Shown piece by piece: positions 17,067 to 24,397 of a stretch of 64,000 nt of DNA (position 1 is the stretch's first letter; each line of letters begins with the position of its first letter). Origin of the DNA: DASYQD01 sp036005845 (lineage in GTDB: Bacteria > Acidobacteriota > Thermoanaerobaculia > Multivoradales > JAIOJS01); assembly GCA_036005845.1 (NCBI GenBank), contig DASYQD010000059.1:1-64000 (forward strand), written 5' to 3'. Position numbers and translations under genes: made by a program. Under the pieces are notes generated by a model. That model did not search any database and was not told the DNA's origin. It saw only the letters and a program-made list of their open reading frames with translations.

Positions 17067-17426
17067 TCATTCGGGCCGCGGCGTCGGCATGATCGGGCGC
17101 ACCTCGATGGTGCCGACGCGGGCGCTGGGGATGCGCGCGGCGAGGTCGATCGCCTCGTCGAGGTCCTTCGCCTCCACCAGGTAGAAGCCGCCGAGCTGCT
17201 CGCGGGTCTCGGCGAAGGGACCGTCGGTGGTCAGCCGCTTGCCGTCGCGCACGCGCACGGAGGTGGCAGTGGCGGTCGGCTGCAGCGCGTCGCCGCCGAG
17301 GTAGTTGCCGCTCTTGTGGATGTCGCTGGTGTACTTCATGTACTCGGCCGTGATCTCGCGACCCTCGGCCTCCGACATCGCCGCCCACTGGGCCTCTTCC
17401 GAATAGATCAGCAGCAGGTACTTCAT
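17067..17426 (-). CDS. YCII/DGPF-domain protein, partner of ECF42 sigma factor
   Basis: The 119-residue product starts MKYLLLIYSEEAQW and carries the eponymous motif TTDGPFAETREQLGGFYLVEA, the dimeric ferredoxin-like YCII-related fold. DGPF proteins are the conserved neighbours and targets of ECF42 sigma factors; their biochemical role is unknown. The ATG at 17426 begins the domain exactly and has GGAGACGGAG upstream. It is the first gene of the two-gene sigma operon, with an estimated 5' leader of about 45 bases. Confidence 0.93.
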   Translation of the reverse strand: MKYLLLIYSEEAQWAAMSEAEGREITAEYMKYTSDIHKSGNYLGGDALQPTATATSVRVRDGKRLTTDGPFAETREQLGGFYLVEAKDLDEAIDLAARIPSARVGTIEVRPIMPTPRPE

Positions 17427-17476
17427 GGTCTCCGTCTCCTGGTTTGGGGAGGGCTCCGTTGCGCCTCTGCAGCCTA

Positions 17477-17503
17477 GTCGAACGGCCGCGGCGCCAATCG
17501 ACA
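17477..17503 (-). promoter_or_regulatory. Predicted ECF42-type promoter
   Basis: On the minus strand TGTCGA (17498-17503) and CGAC (17477-17480) are separated by exactly 17 bp, about 50 bp before the DGPF start. As I recall from work on ECF42 in Streptomyces venezuelae, this group recognises TGTCGA at -35 and CGA/TC at -10. The match implies that the sigma factor drives its own operon. Confidence 0.7.
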
Positions 17504-17591
17504 GACGTCGCCGGCGGCCGTGCGATGGTCGGCAACGGCGCCGCGATACGCCCGTCATGCCGCACCGCGTCGCGCCCCATACGAGATCTAC

Positions 17592-17607
17592 TTGACGTAT
17601 ACGTCAA
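17592..17607. promoter_or_regulatory. Perfect 16-bp operator palindrome for the MerR/fad operon
   Basis: TTGACGTATACGTCAA is fully self-complementary and ends 20 bp before the GTG of the MerR-family regulator. Its left half is also a perfect -35-like TTGACG. Sites of this shape (TTnACG..CGTnAA) resemble what I recall for LiuR-type MerR repressors of branched-chain and fatty-acid catabolism. Binding here would block transcription of the regulator and the downstream beta-oxidation genes. The -10 partner is poorly defined, since only TTAACC lies at 17-bp spacing. Confidence 0.7.
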
Positions 17608-17627
17608 CTAGCCGTTAACCTTGGCTC

Positions 17628-18095
17628 GTGGCCGTCGCCCGCGAACGCGAACGCCTCTTCACCATCACCGAGCTCGCGCGCGAGCTCGACGTCACGCCGC
17701 GGGCGATCCGCTTCTACGAGAGCAAGGGGTTGCTGCGGCCGCAGCGCGCCGGCACGACGCGCGTCTACGACCACCGCGACCGCGGCCGGCTGCTGCTCAT
17801 CCTGCGCGGCAAGCGGATGGGGTTCTCGCTGGCGCAGGTGCAGCAGTTCCTCGATCTCTACGACGTCGACCCCGACCAGCACCAGCAGCTCGTCCACTTG
17901 CTGCGCGGCGCCCGCCACCGCATCGCCCAGCTCGAGCGCCAGCGCCACGACCTCGAGGTGACGCTCGAGGAGCTGCGCGACGTCGAGGCGCAGTGCGCCG
18001 CGGCCATGCGCGAGCGCGGCATCCAACCGCTGGACGCGCCGCAAGACGCAACCGATCGCAAACCGAAAGTCCGCAAGATATCTAGACGGAGGTAG
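17628..18095 (+). CDS. MerR-family regulator of the beta-oxidation operon (LiuR-like)
   Basis: The 155-residue protein has an N-terminal winged HTH (FTITELARELDVTPRAIRFYESKGLL, then RVYDHRD) and a helical dimerisation segment of about 80 residues. There is no metal-binding cysteine cluster, so an acyl-CoA effector is more likely than a metal, as in LiuR-type regulators. It is the first gene of the fad operon: its TAG ends six bases before the thiolase ATG, and its last codons carry the thiolase ribosome-binding site. No Shine-Dalgarno precedes its own GTG. The operator palindrome immediately upstream indicates autoregulation. Confidence 0.85.
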   Translation: MAVARERERLFTITELARELDVTPRAIRFYESKGLLRPQRAGTTRVYDHRDRGRLLLILRGKRMGFSLAQVQQFLDLYDVDPDQHQQLVHLLRGARHRIAQLERQRHDLEVTLEELRDVEAQCAAAMRERGIQPLDAPQDATDRKPKVRKISRRR

Positions 18096-18101
18096 GGCCC
18101 C

Positions 18102-19238
18102 ATGAGCAACGTCCTGATCGCCGGCTACGCCCGGTCCCCGTTCACGCCCGCCCGCAAGGGCGAGCTCGCCAAGGTGCGCCCCGACGACGTCGCGGCGCAG
18201 GTGGTGCGCGCGCTCGTCGAGCGCACCGGCATCGATCCCGCCGACATCGAAGACCTCATCGTCGGCTGCGCCTTTCCCGAAGGCGAGCAGGGCTTCAACG
18301 TGGCGCGATTGATCGCCTTCCTGGCTGACTTGCCAAACTCCGTGGGCGGCGCGACGGTGAACCGCTTCTGCGGTTCGTCGATGCAGGCCATCCACATCGC
18401 CGCGGGCGCCATCCAGATGGGCGCCGGCGAGGCTTTCATCTGCGCCGGCGTCGAATCGATGACGCGCATCCCGATGGGCGGCTTCAACCCGCTTCCCAAC
18501 CCGGTGCTCTACGAGCGCTACCCGCAGGCCTTCGTCTCGATGGGTGAGACGGCGGAGAACCTGGCGAAGAAGCACGGCATTGCGCGGCAGCGGCAGGAGG
18601 AGATGGCGCTCGCCTCGCAGCAGAAGGCGGCGGCGGCGCAGAAGGACGGGCGCTTCGATGACGAGATCGTGCCGATCACGACCAAGAACGGCACGGTGAC
18701 GCGCGACGGTTGCCTGCGGCCCGAGACGACGCTCGAAGGGCTCGCCGGACTGGAGCCGGCCTTCGACCAGAAGGGTACCGTCACCGCGGGCACCTCGTCG
18801 CCGTTGACGGACGGCGCCGCGGCGACGCTGGTGGTGTCGGAGGCCTACGCCGAACGCAAGGGCCTGAAGCCGCTGGCGCGCATCAAGAGCTTCGCCATCT
18901 CCGGCTGCCAGCCGGAGATCATGGGCATCGGCCCGGTGCTGTCGAGCCGCAAGGCGCTGCAGCGCGCCGGCATCGGCCTCGACGACGTGCAGGTGATCGA
19001 GCTCAACGAAGCGTTCGCGGCGCAGGCGCTCGCCTGCGTCGACGAGCTGGGCCTCGACATGGCGAAGACCAACCTCGACGGCGGCGCCATCGCGCTCGGC
19101 CATCCGCTCGGCGCCACCGGCGCCCGCATCACCGGCAAGGCGGCGTCGCTGCTGGCGCGCGAGGGCAAGAAGTACGCGCTGGCGACGCAGTGCATCGGCG
19201 GCGGGCAGGGGATCGCCACCGTGCTCGAGGCGGTGTGA
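18102..19238 (+). CDS. fadA: Acetyl-CoA acyltransferase (thiolase, FadA-like)
   Basis: This 378-residue thiolase catalyses CoA-dependent cleavage of 3-ketoacyl-CoA. The nucleophile Cys90 is in NRFCGSS, the NEAF motif is at 302-305, His334 in GGAIALGHPLGATG and Cys364 in CIGGGQG complete the catalytic set. GGAGG at 18088-18092 sits nine bases before the ATG. It is the second gene of the beta-oxidation operon and is separated from the next by only two bases. Length and motifs are complete. Chain-length preference cannot be read from the sequence. Confidence 0.95.
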   Translation: MSNVLIAGYARSPFTPARKGELAKVRPDDVAAQVVRALVERTGIDPADIEDLIVGCAFPEGEQGFNVARLIAFLADLPNSVGGATVNRFCGSSMQAIHIAAGAIQMGAGEAFICAGVESMTRIPMGGFNPLPNPVLYERYPQAFVSMGETAENLAKKHGIARQRQEEMALASQQKAAAAQKDGRFDDEIVPITTKNGTVTRDGCLRPETTLEGLAGLEPAFDQKGTVTAGTSSPLTDGAAATLVVSEAYAERKGLKPLARIKSFAISGCQPEIMGIGPVLSSRKALQRAGIGLDDVQVIELNEAFAAQALACVDELGLDMAKTNLDGGAIALGHPLGATGARITGKAASLLAREGKKYALATQCIGGGQGIATVLEAV

Positions 19239-19240
19239 CG

Positions 19241-21685
19241 ATGGCCGAGCTCGCAGCTCCCTTACTTGCCGAACCCGCCACGGCACCCGCCGCGGAGCCG
19301 CCGTCGCGCCCGAAGATCGCCAAGGTCGGCGTGCTCGGTTCCGGCACCATGGGCTCCGGCATCGCCGCGCACGTCGCCAACGCCGGCCTCCCCGTGGTGC
19401 TGCTCGATGTCGTTCCGGCTGGCGCGACCGACCGCAACGCTCTCGCCGCCGGCGCCGTCGAGCGCATGGCGAAGCAGAAGCCGGCGCCGCTGATGTCGGC
19501 GCGCGCCGCGAAGCTCATCGCCGTCGGCAACCTCGAGGACGACCTCGGCAAGCTCGCCGACTGCGACTGGATCGTCGAGGCGGTCATCGAGCGGCTCGAC
19601 GTCAAGCAGCAGGTCTACCGCGCCGTCGACGCCGTGCGCAAGCCGGGCTCGATCGTCTCGTCGAACACGTCGACGATTCCGCTGACGAAGCTGGTCGAGG
19701 GGCTGCCGGAGAGCTTCGCGCCCGACTTCCTCGTCACCCACTTCTTCAACCCGCCGCGCTACATGCGGCTGCTCGAAGTGGTGGCCGGCGAGGCGACGCG
19801 GCCCGAGGCGGTCGCGGCGATCCGCGCCTTCGGCGACGAGCGGCTGGGCAAGAGCGTCGTCCTCTGCAAGGACACGCCCGCTTTCATCGCCAACCGCATC
19901 GGCACCTTCTGGATCGAAGTGGCGACGCGCGAAGCGATCGACCTCGGCCTCACCGTCGAGGAGGCCGACGCGGTCGCCGGCAAGCACATGGGCATCCCGA
20001 AGACCGGCATCTTCGGCCTGCTCGATCTCGTCGGCATCGACCTCGGCCCGCACATCGCCGCCTCGCTGCTCGCCAACCTGCCCGCGAACGACGCGTATCG
20101 CGACGTGCACCGTCCCGAGCCGCTGCTCGCCGGCATGATCGAGCGCGGTCTCACCGGCAGGAAGGGCAAGGGCGGCTTCTATCGCATGCAGGGCAAAGCC
20201 GGAATCAAGACAGGTGCCGCGAGAACGATGGAAGCCATCGACCTGAAGAGCGGCGAGTATCGGCCGACGCGCGAGGTGAAGCTCGCGAGCCTCGACGCCG
20301 CGAAGGCAGCGGGCAAAGGCGAAGCGGCGCTGCGCGCGCTGGTCGAGCATCCCGACCGCGGCGGCCAGTACGCGTGGCGGATGCTGTCGCAGATCCTCGC
20401 CTACGCGGCATCTCTCGTGCCCGACATCGCCGACGAGGTGGCGAGCGTCGACGAGGCGATGCGCGCCGGCTACAGCTGGGAGCTCGGGCCGTTCGAGCTC
20501 ATCGACCGGCTCGGGCCCGGGTACCTCGCGAAGCGGCTCGCCGCCGAGGGGCGGCCGGTGCCGCCGCTCCTCGCCGCGATGGGCGGCGAGCCGTTCTATC
20601 GCGTCGAGGGCGGCAAGCTGCAGCAGCGCGCGGTCACCGCGGCGAAGCAGCCGGCCGGCTACGTCGACGTGCGGCGGCCCGACGGCGTGCTGCTGCTCGC
20701 CGACGTCAAGCGCGCGAGCAAGCCGGTGGCGAAGAACTCGTCGGCATCACTGTGGGACATCGGCGACGGCGTGCTCTGCCTCGAGTTCCACACCAAGATG
20801 AACGCGCTCGACGACGGCATCATCCGCATGCTCGGCAAGGCGCACGAGCTGATCGACGGCGCGGCTTTCAAGGCGCTGGTCATCTATAACGAAGCATCCA
20901 ACTTCAGCGTCGGCGCCAACATCGGCATCGCGCTCTTCGCCGCCAACCTGGCGATGTGGAACGACATCGAAGGCTCGATCGCCGGCGGCCAGCAGGCCTT
21001 CAAGGCACTCAAGTACGCGCCGTTCCCGTCGGTGGCGGCGCCCGCCGGCATGGCGCTCGGCGGTGGCTGCGAGATCACGCTGCACTGCTCGGCCGTGCAG
21101 GCGAGCGCCGAGACCTACATGGGCCTCGTCGAAGTGGGCGTCGGCGTCATCCCCGGCTGGGGCGGCTGCAAGGAGATGCTCGGCCGCTGGTCGACCAACC
21201 CGAAGCGGCCGGGCGGGCCGATGCCGGCGGTGGCGAAGGTGTTCGAGCTGATCAGCACTGCCGTCGTGTCCACTTCCGCCGAAGAGGCGCGCGAAAACCT
21301 TTTCGTGCGCCCGACCGACGGCATCACGATGAACCGCGATCGCCTGCTCGCCGATGCGAAGGCGAGAGCGCTGGCGCTGCTCGCCGCCGGCTACCAGCCG
21401 CCGAAGCCTTTCGCGCTCAACCTGCCCGGCGCGAGCGGCCGCGTCGCGCTCGAGATGGCGGTCGACGGCTTTCGCCAGAGCGGCAAGGCGACGCCGCACG
21501 ACGAGGTGGTCGCCAAGAAGCTCGCGCGCGTGCTCACCGGCGGCGACACCGACGTCACCGACAAGGTGGGCGATGACGACCTCTCGCGCCTCGAACGCGA
21601 AGCGTTCGTCGCCCTCGTCAAAACCCCCGGCACCCTCGCCCGCATCGAGCACATGCTCGACACCGGCAAGCCTCTGAGGAACTAG
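19241..21685 (+). CDS. 3-hydroxyacyl-CoA dehydrogenase/enoyl-CoA hydratase fusion
   Basis: The 814-residue bifunctional enzyme has its dehydrogenase half first: a Rossmann GxGxxG at GSGTMGSG (33-40), then THFFNPPRYMRLLEV and KDTPAFIANRIG, to about residue 480. The crotonase half follows (FHTKMNALDDGIIRML, FSVGANIG, then the oxyanion GMALGGGCE). This order is the reverse of E. coli FadB and matches FadN-type proteins. It performs hydration of enoyl-CoA and NAD-dependent oxidation of hydroxyacyl-CoA, feeding the thiolase encoded just before it. The gene starts two bases after the thiolase stop and ends two bases before the acyl-CoA dehydrogenase, a tight operon. Confidence 0.93.
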   Translation: MAELAAPLLAEPATAPAAEPPSRPKIAKVGVLGSGTMGSGIAAHVANAGLPVVLLDVVPAGATDRNALAAGAVERMAKQKPAPLMSARAAKLIAVGNLEDDLGKLADCDWIVEAVIERLDVKQQVYRAVDAVRKPGSIVSSNTSTIPLTKLVEGLPESFAPDFLVTHFFNPPRYMRLLEVVAGEATRPEAVAAIRAFGDERLGKSVVLCKDTPAFIANRIGTFWIEVATREAIDLGLTVEEADAVAGKHMGIPKTGIFGLLDLVGIDLGPHIAASLLANLPANDAYRDVHRPEPLLAGMIERGLTGRKGKGGFYRMQGKAGIKTGAARTMEAIDLKSGEYRPTREVKLASLDAAKAAGKGEAALRALVEHPDRGGQYAWRMLSQILAYAASLVPDIADEVASVDEAMRAGYSWELGPFELIDRLGPGYLAKRLAAEGRPVPPLLAAMGGEPFYRVEGGKLQQRAVTAAKQPAGYVDVRRPDGVLLLADVKRASKPVAKNSSASLWDIGDGVLCLEFHTKMNALDDGIIRMLGKAHELIDGAAFKALVIYNEASNFSVGANIGIALFAANLAMWNDIEGSIAGGQQAFKALKYAPFPSVAAPAGMALGGGCEITLHCSAVQASAETYMGLVEVGVGVIPGWGGCKEMLGRWSTNPKRPGGPMPAVAKVFELISTAVVSTSAEEARENLFVRPTDGITMNRDRLLADAKARALALLAAGYQPPKPFALNLPGASGRVALEMAVDGFRQSGKATPHDEVVAKKLARVLTGGDTDVTDKVGDDDLSRLEREAFVALVKTPGTLARIEHMLDTGKPLRN

Positions 21686-21687
21686 CC

Positions 21688-23487
21688 ATGCCCAAGTACA
21701 GAGCCCCGCTGCGCGACTTCCGCTTCGTCTACAACGAGCTCTTCGACGGCAACGCGCTCGCCGCGCTTCCCGGTTTCGAGGAGGCGACGCCGGACGTCGT
21801 CGAGGCGGTGCTGGAGGAGATCGGAAAGATCGCGAGCGAGGTCCTGCAGCCACTCAACGCCGTCGGCGACGAAGAGGGTTGCCGCCTCGAAAATGGCGAG
21901 GTGCGCACGCCGAAGGGTTTCCGCGAGGCGTGGAAGCTGCTGCGCGAAGGCGGCTGGATGGGCTTGACCGGCGATCCCAAGTACGGCGGCCAGGGGATGC
22001 CCTACACCGTCGGCGTCGCGGCGAGCGAGCCGATGATCTCGGCCAACCTCGCCTTCACGATGTACCCGTTCCTCACCCACGGCGCCTACGACGGCCTCGT
22101 CCACCACGCCACCGACGAGCTCAAGGCCGCCTTCCTGCCCAAGCTCGTCGACGGCAGCTGGGCGGGCACGATGTGCCTGACCGAGCCGCAGAGCGGCACC
22201 GACCTCGGCCTCGTGCGCACCTACGCGGTCGACGCCGGCGACGGCGCCTACAAGGTGACCGGCCAAAAGATTTTCATCTCCGCCGGCGACCACGACATGG
22301 CGGAAAACATTCTGCACCTGGTGCTGGCGCGCGCGCCCGACGCGCCGCCGGGCATCAAGGGCATCAGCATGTTCCTGATCCCCAAGCTGCGGCCGGAAGG
22401 CGAACGTTTGGTACCCAACGGCGTCACCTGCACGTCGCTCGAGCACAAGATGGGCATCAAGGGCTCGGCGACCTGCGTCATCGACTTCGACGGCGCCGTC
22501 GGCTACATGGTGGGCCAGCCGCACAAGGGCATGCGCGCGATGTTCACGATGATGAACGCGGCCCGTCTGCACGTCGGCGTGCAGGGGACCGCCATCGCCG
22601 AGGCGGGATACCAGGCCGCCGTGGCGTTCGCGCGCGAGCGCCTGCAGGGACGCGCGCTCACCGGCGCCAAGGACCCGCAGCAGGAAGCGGACCCGATCCT
22701 CGTCCACCCGGACGTGCGGCGGATGCTGCTCACCATCCGCGCCTTCGTCGAAGGAGCGCGCGCGCTGACGGCGTGGACAGCGATCGAGATCGACCACGCG
22801 GAGCGCAGCCCGGATCCCGAGCGCGCGCAGGCGGGCGACGACTTCGCCTCGCTGCTGACGCCGGTGGTCAAGGCGTTCCAGACCGACCTCGGTTTCGAGA
22901 TGGCCAACCTCGCGCTGCAGGTGCACGGCGGCTACGGCTACGTGCGCGAGTACGGCGTCGAGCAGTTCGTGCGCGACGCGCGCATCACGCAGATCTACGA
23001 GGGCACCAACGGCGTGCAGGCCCTCGACCTGGTAGGTCGCAAGATGCCGGCGCACACCGGCCGCTACCTGCGCCGCTTCTTCCACCCGGTGAGCGAGTTC
23101 TTCGCAGCCGAAGCGGGCAACGCGGCACTCGCTGAATTCGTCGCGCCAGCCGCGAAGGCGTTCGAGCGCCTGCAGCGCGCCACCGCCTGGCTGGCGCAGG
23201 AAGCCATGAAGAACCCCAACGAAGCCGGCGCCGCCTCCACCGACTACCTGCACCTCTTCGGCTACACCGCGCTCGCTTACCTCTGGGCGCGCATGGCCAA
23301 GATCGCGCAGCAGAAGCTCGCAGCGGCCAATGGCAAGCTCGGCGGCGACGAGAAAGCATTCTACGAAGCGAAGCTGGGGACCGCCCGCTTCTACATGCAG
23401 CGCATGCTGCCCCGCCACAGCACCCATTTCGCCAACGTCATGGCCGGCGGCGGCAGCATCACAGCGTTTCCCGACGCCGCGTTCTAG
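21688..23487 (+). CDS. Acyl-CoA dehydrogenase (FadE-like, long form)
   Basis: The 599-residue flavoprotein catalyses the first step of beta-oxidation. It shows the FAD/substrate motif MCLTEPQSGTDLG, the LQVHGGYGYVREYGVEQFVRD segment and the catalytic base Glu438 in QIYEGTNGVQ. A C-terminal extension of about 150 residues, ending MAGGGSITAFPDAAF, is typical of the longer acyl-CoA dehydrogenases found in such operons. Its place after the MerR, thiolase and dehydrogenase/hydratase genes completes a beta-oxidation cycle; an electron-transfer flavoprotein must be encoded elsewhere. The operon appears to end here. Confidence 0.94.
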   Translation: MPKYRAPLRDFRFVYNELFDGNALAALPGFEEATPDVVEAVLEEIGKIASEVLQPLNAVGDEEGCRLENGEVRTPKGFREAWKLLREGGWMGLTGDPKYGGQGMPYTVGVAASEPMISANLAFTMYPFLTHGAYDGLVHHATDELKAAFLPKLVDGSWAGTMCLTEPQSGTDLGLVRTYAVDAGDGAYKVTGQKIFISAGDHDMAENILHLVLARAPDAPPGIKGISMFLIPKLRPEGERLVPNGVTCTSLEHKMGIKGSATCVIDFDGAVGYMVGQPHKGMRAMFTMMNAARLHVGVQGTAIAEAGYQAAVAFARERLQGRALTGAKDPQQEADPILVHPDVRRMLLTIRAFVEGARALTAWTAIEIDHAERSPDPERAQAGDDFASLLTPVVKAFQTDLGFEMANLALQVHGGYGYVREYGVEQFVRDARITQIYEGTNGVQALDLVGRKMPAHTGRYLRRFFHPVSEFFAAEAGNAALAEFVAPAAKAFERLQRATAWLAQEAMKNPNEAGAASTDYLHLFGYTALAYLWARMAKIAQQKLAAANGKLGGDEKAFYEAKLGTARFYMQRMLPRHSTHFANVMAGGGSITAFPDAAF

Positions 23488-23606
23488 GCCAGCGGCGGGC
23501 CCACGCGAAGGCCAATGCGGGTTGCCGAGCCGACCGCGCGGTGAAACGTCGCGTGCCCGGCGCCATGAAAGACGCCTCGTTCACCCAGCCACCGCCTTCT
23601 CAATCG

Positions 23607-23633
23607 CTCCCAACGACTCTTGTTGACTGGGAG
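23607..23633 (+). terminator. Possible terminator hairpin after the fad operon
   Basis: CTCCCA (23607-23612) pairs with TGGGAG (23628-23633). After a small internal loop, CGAC pairs with GTTG around a TCTT tetraloop. No T-run follows, so this is at best a weak or factor-assisted terminator 120 bp after the acyl-CoA dehydrogenase stop. Confidence 0.35.
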
Positions 23634-23662
23634 CACGGCTTTCGCCGACACTGCGTTCTTAG
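23634..23662 (+). repeat. Degenerate echo of the acyl-CoA dehydrogenase 3' end
   Basis: CACGGCTTTCGCCGACACTG followed by CGTTCTTAGG resembles the last bases of the upstream acyl-CoA dehydrogenase gene (CACAGCGTTTCCCGACGCCG then CGTTCTAGG, 23460-23489). Read in frame it gives GSTAFADTAF against the real GSITAFPDAAF. It could be the remnant of a duplicated gene end, bordering the toxin-antitoxin module that starts here. Confidence 0.35.
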
Positions 23663-24081
23663 GAGGCGGACGTCACCGGCACGAGATCGATGAGCTCGCC
23701 GAGGCCATCGAAGTCGTCGGCGTTCATCGTGTAGAGCGGCAGACGCGCGGCCAAGGCAACTGCAGCAATCATCAAGTCGACGGCACGTCGCCCCCTCGCC
23801 TTGCGGCCGGCGGCAGCGACACTGGCGTAGATGCGGCCGTACGCCCGCGCGGCGTCGGCATCGAACGGCAGCGGATCAAACGTGGATTCGACGCGCTGGA
23901 GGCGTTCCTGGCGGCGGGCACGCTCCTCGGCGTCTTCGGTCGCGTGCGGCCCTGCGGCCAGCTCAGCCAACGTGAGCGACGAAATGGCGAGCTCGGCGGG
24001 CAACGAAGCCTCGTCGAGCCGCTGAAGGTCGATCACCACCGAAGTGTCGAGAAGACCGCGCGGGTGGCGTGAGTCAGCCAT
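23659..24081 (-). CDS. vapC: PIN-domain ribonuclease toxin (second TA locus)
   Basis: A 140-residue PIN domain beginning with GLLDTSVVIDLQ. The acidic metal ligands are Asp12, Glu40 (in SLTLAELAAG), Asp102 (in RRAVDLMIAA) and Asp122/123. It should be an RNase silenced by the upstream Phd-type antitoxin, whose gene it overlaps by eight bases. The ATG at 24081 is preferred because the longer in-frame extension is antitoxin antisense-frame sequence without domain content. It is unrelated in sequence to the toxin at 5238. Its 3' end abuts the degenerate acyl-CoA dehydrogenase remnant. Confidence 0.9.
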   Translation of the reverse strand: MADSRHPRGLLDTSVVIDLQRLDEASLPAELAISSLTLAELAAGPHATEDAEERARRQERLQRVESTFDPLPFDADAARAYGRIYASVAAAGRKARGRRAVDLMIAAVALAARLPLYTMNADDFDGLGELIDLVPVTSAS

Positions 24082-24328
24082 GCGGCGTCGGCTCCTGGTC
24101 CACGAAGGCGTCGACGTCGCGGCGGAACCGCGCCGCGTCGATGGCCGGGGAGCCCGCAAAAGCACGTCGGACCTCGGACAGAGAGACAAACCGCCGACGA
24201 CGGAGCGGCCTCAGCTCTCCCACGGCAACGCCGTTTCGCGTCACTACGAAGGACTCTCCTGCGTCCAAAGCTCGCATGATCTCGCCGCTGTCATTGCGCA
24301 ACTGGCGCTGGGTGATCTCTCGGGCCAT
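24074..24328 (-). CDS. Phd/YefM-type antitoxin
   Basis: The 84-residue protein MAREITQRQLRNDSGEIMRAL..GESFVVTRNGVAVGELRP is a typical Phd/YefM fold: an N-terminal DNA-binding dimer, then a disordered tail (RRDVDAFVDQEP) that would wrap the PIN toxin. The ATG at 24328 follows a TACAGT hexamer by only six bases and has no Shine-Dalgarno, so the mRNA is probably leaderless. Nested inverted repeats over the promoter suggest autorepression. Confidence 0.9.
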   Translation of the reverse strand: MAREITQRQLRNDSGEIMRALDAGESFVVTRNGVAVGELRPLRRRRFVSLSEVRRAFAGSPAIDAARFRRDVDAFVDQEPTPHG

Positions 24329-24332
24329 GTGA

Positions 24333-24361
24333 GCACTGTAGCACGGGTGCTACGGCAGTGC
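24333..24361. promoter_or_regulatory. Nested inverted repeats between phd and pheA
   Basis: The inner arms GTAGCAC (24338-24344) and GTGCTAC (24347-24353) flank a GG. The outer arms GCACTG (24333-24338) and CAGTGC (24356-24361) surround them. The structure covers the -10 hexamer of the antitoxin promoter (TACAGT on the minus strand, 24335-24340). It is probably the autoregulatory operator of the toxin-antitoxin pair and could also affect the divergent pheA promoter. Confidence 0.6.
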
Positions 24362-24382
24362 AAAGCGAGCCCTCGGCGTCGC

Positions 24383-24388
24383 TATACT
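24383..24388 (+). promoter_or_regulatory. pheA -10 element, near-leaderless start
   Basis: TATACT lies nine bases before the pheA ATG and no Shine-Dalgarno intervenes. The 13-mer GCGTCGCTATACT that contains it recurs exactly upstream of the sulfatase-like gene at 27642. The -35 region overlaps the toxin-antitoxin operator and has no good consensus. Confidence 0.55.
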
Positions 24389-24397
24389 CCGCCGCCC

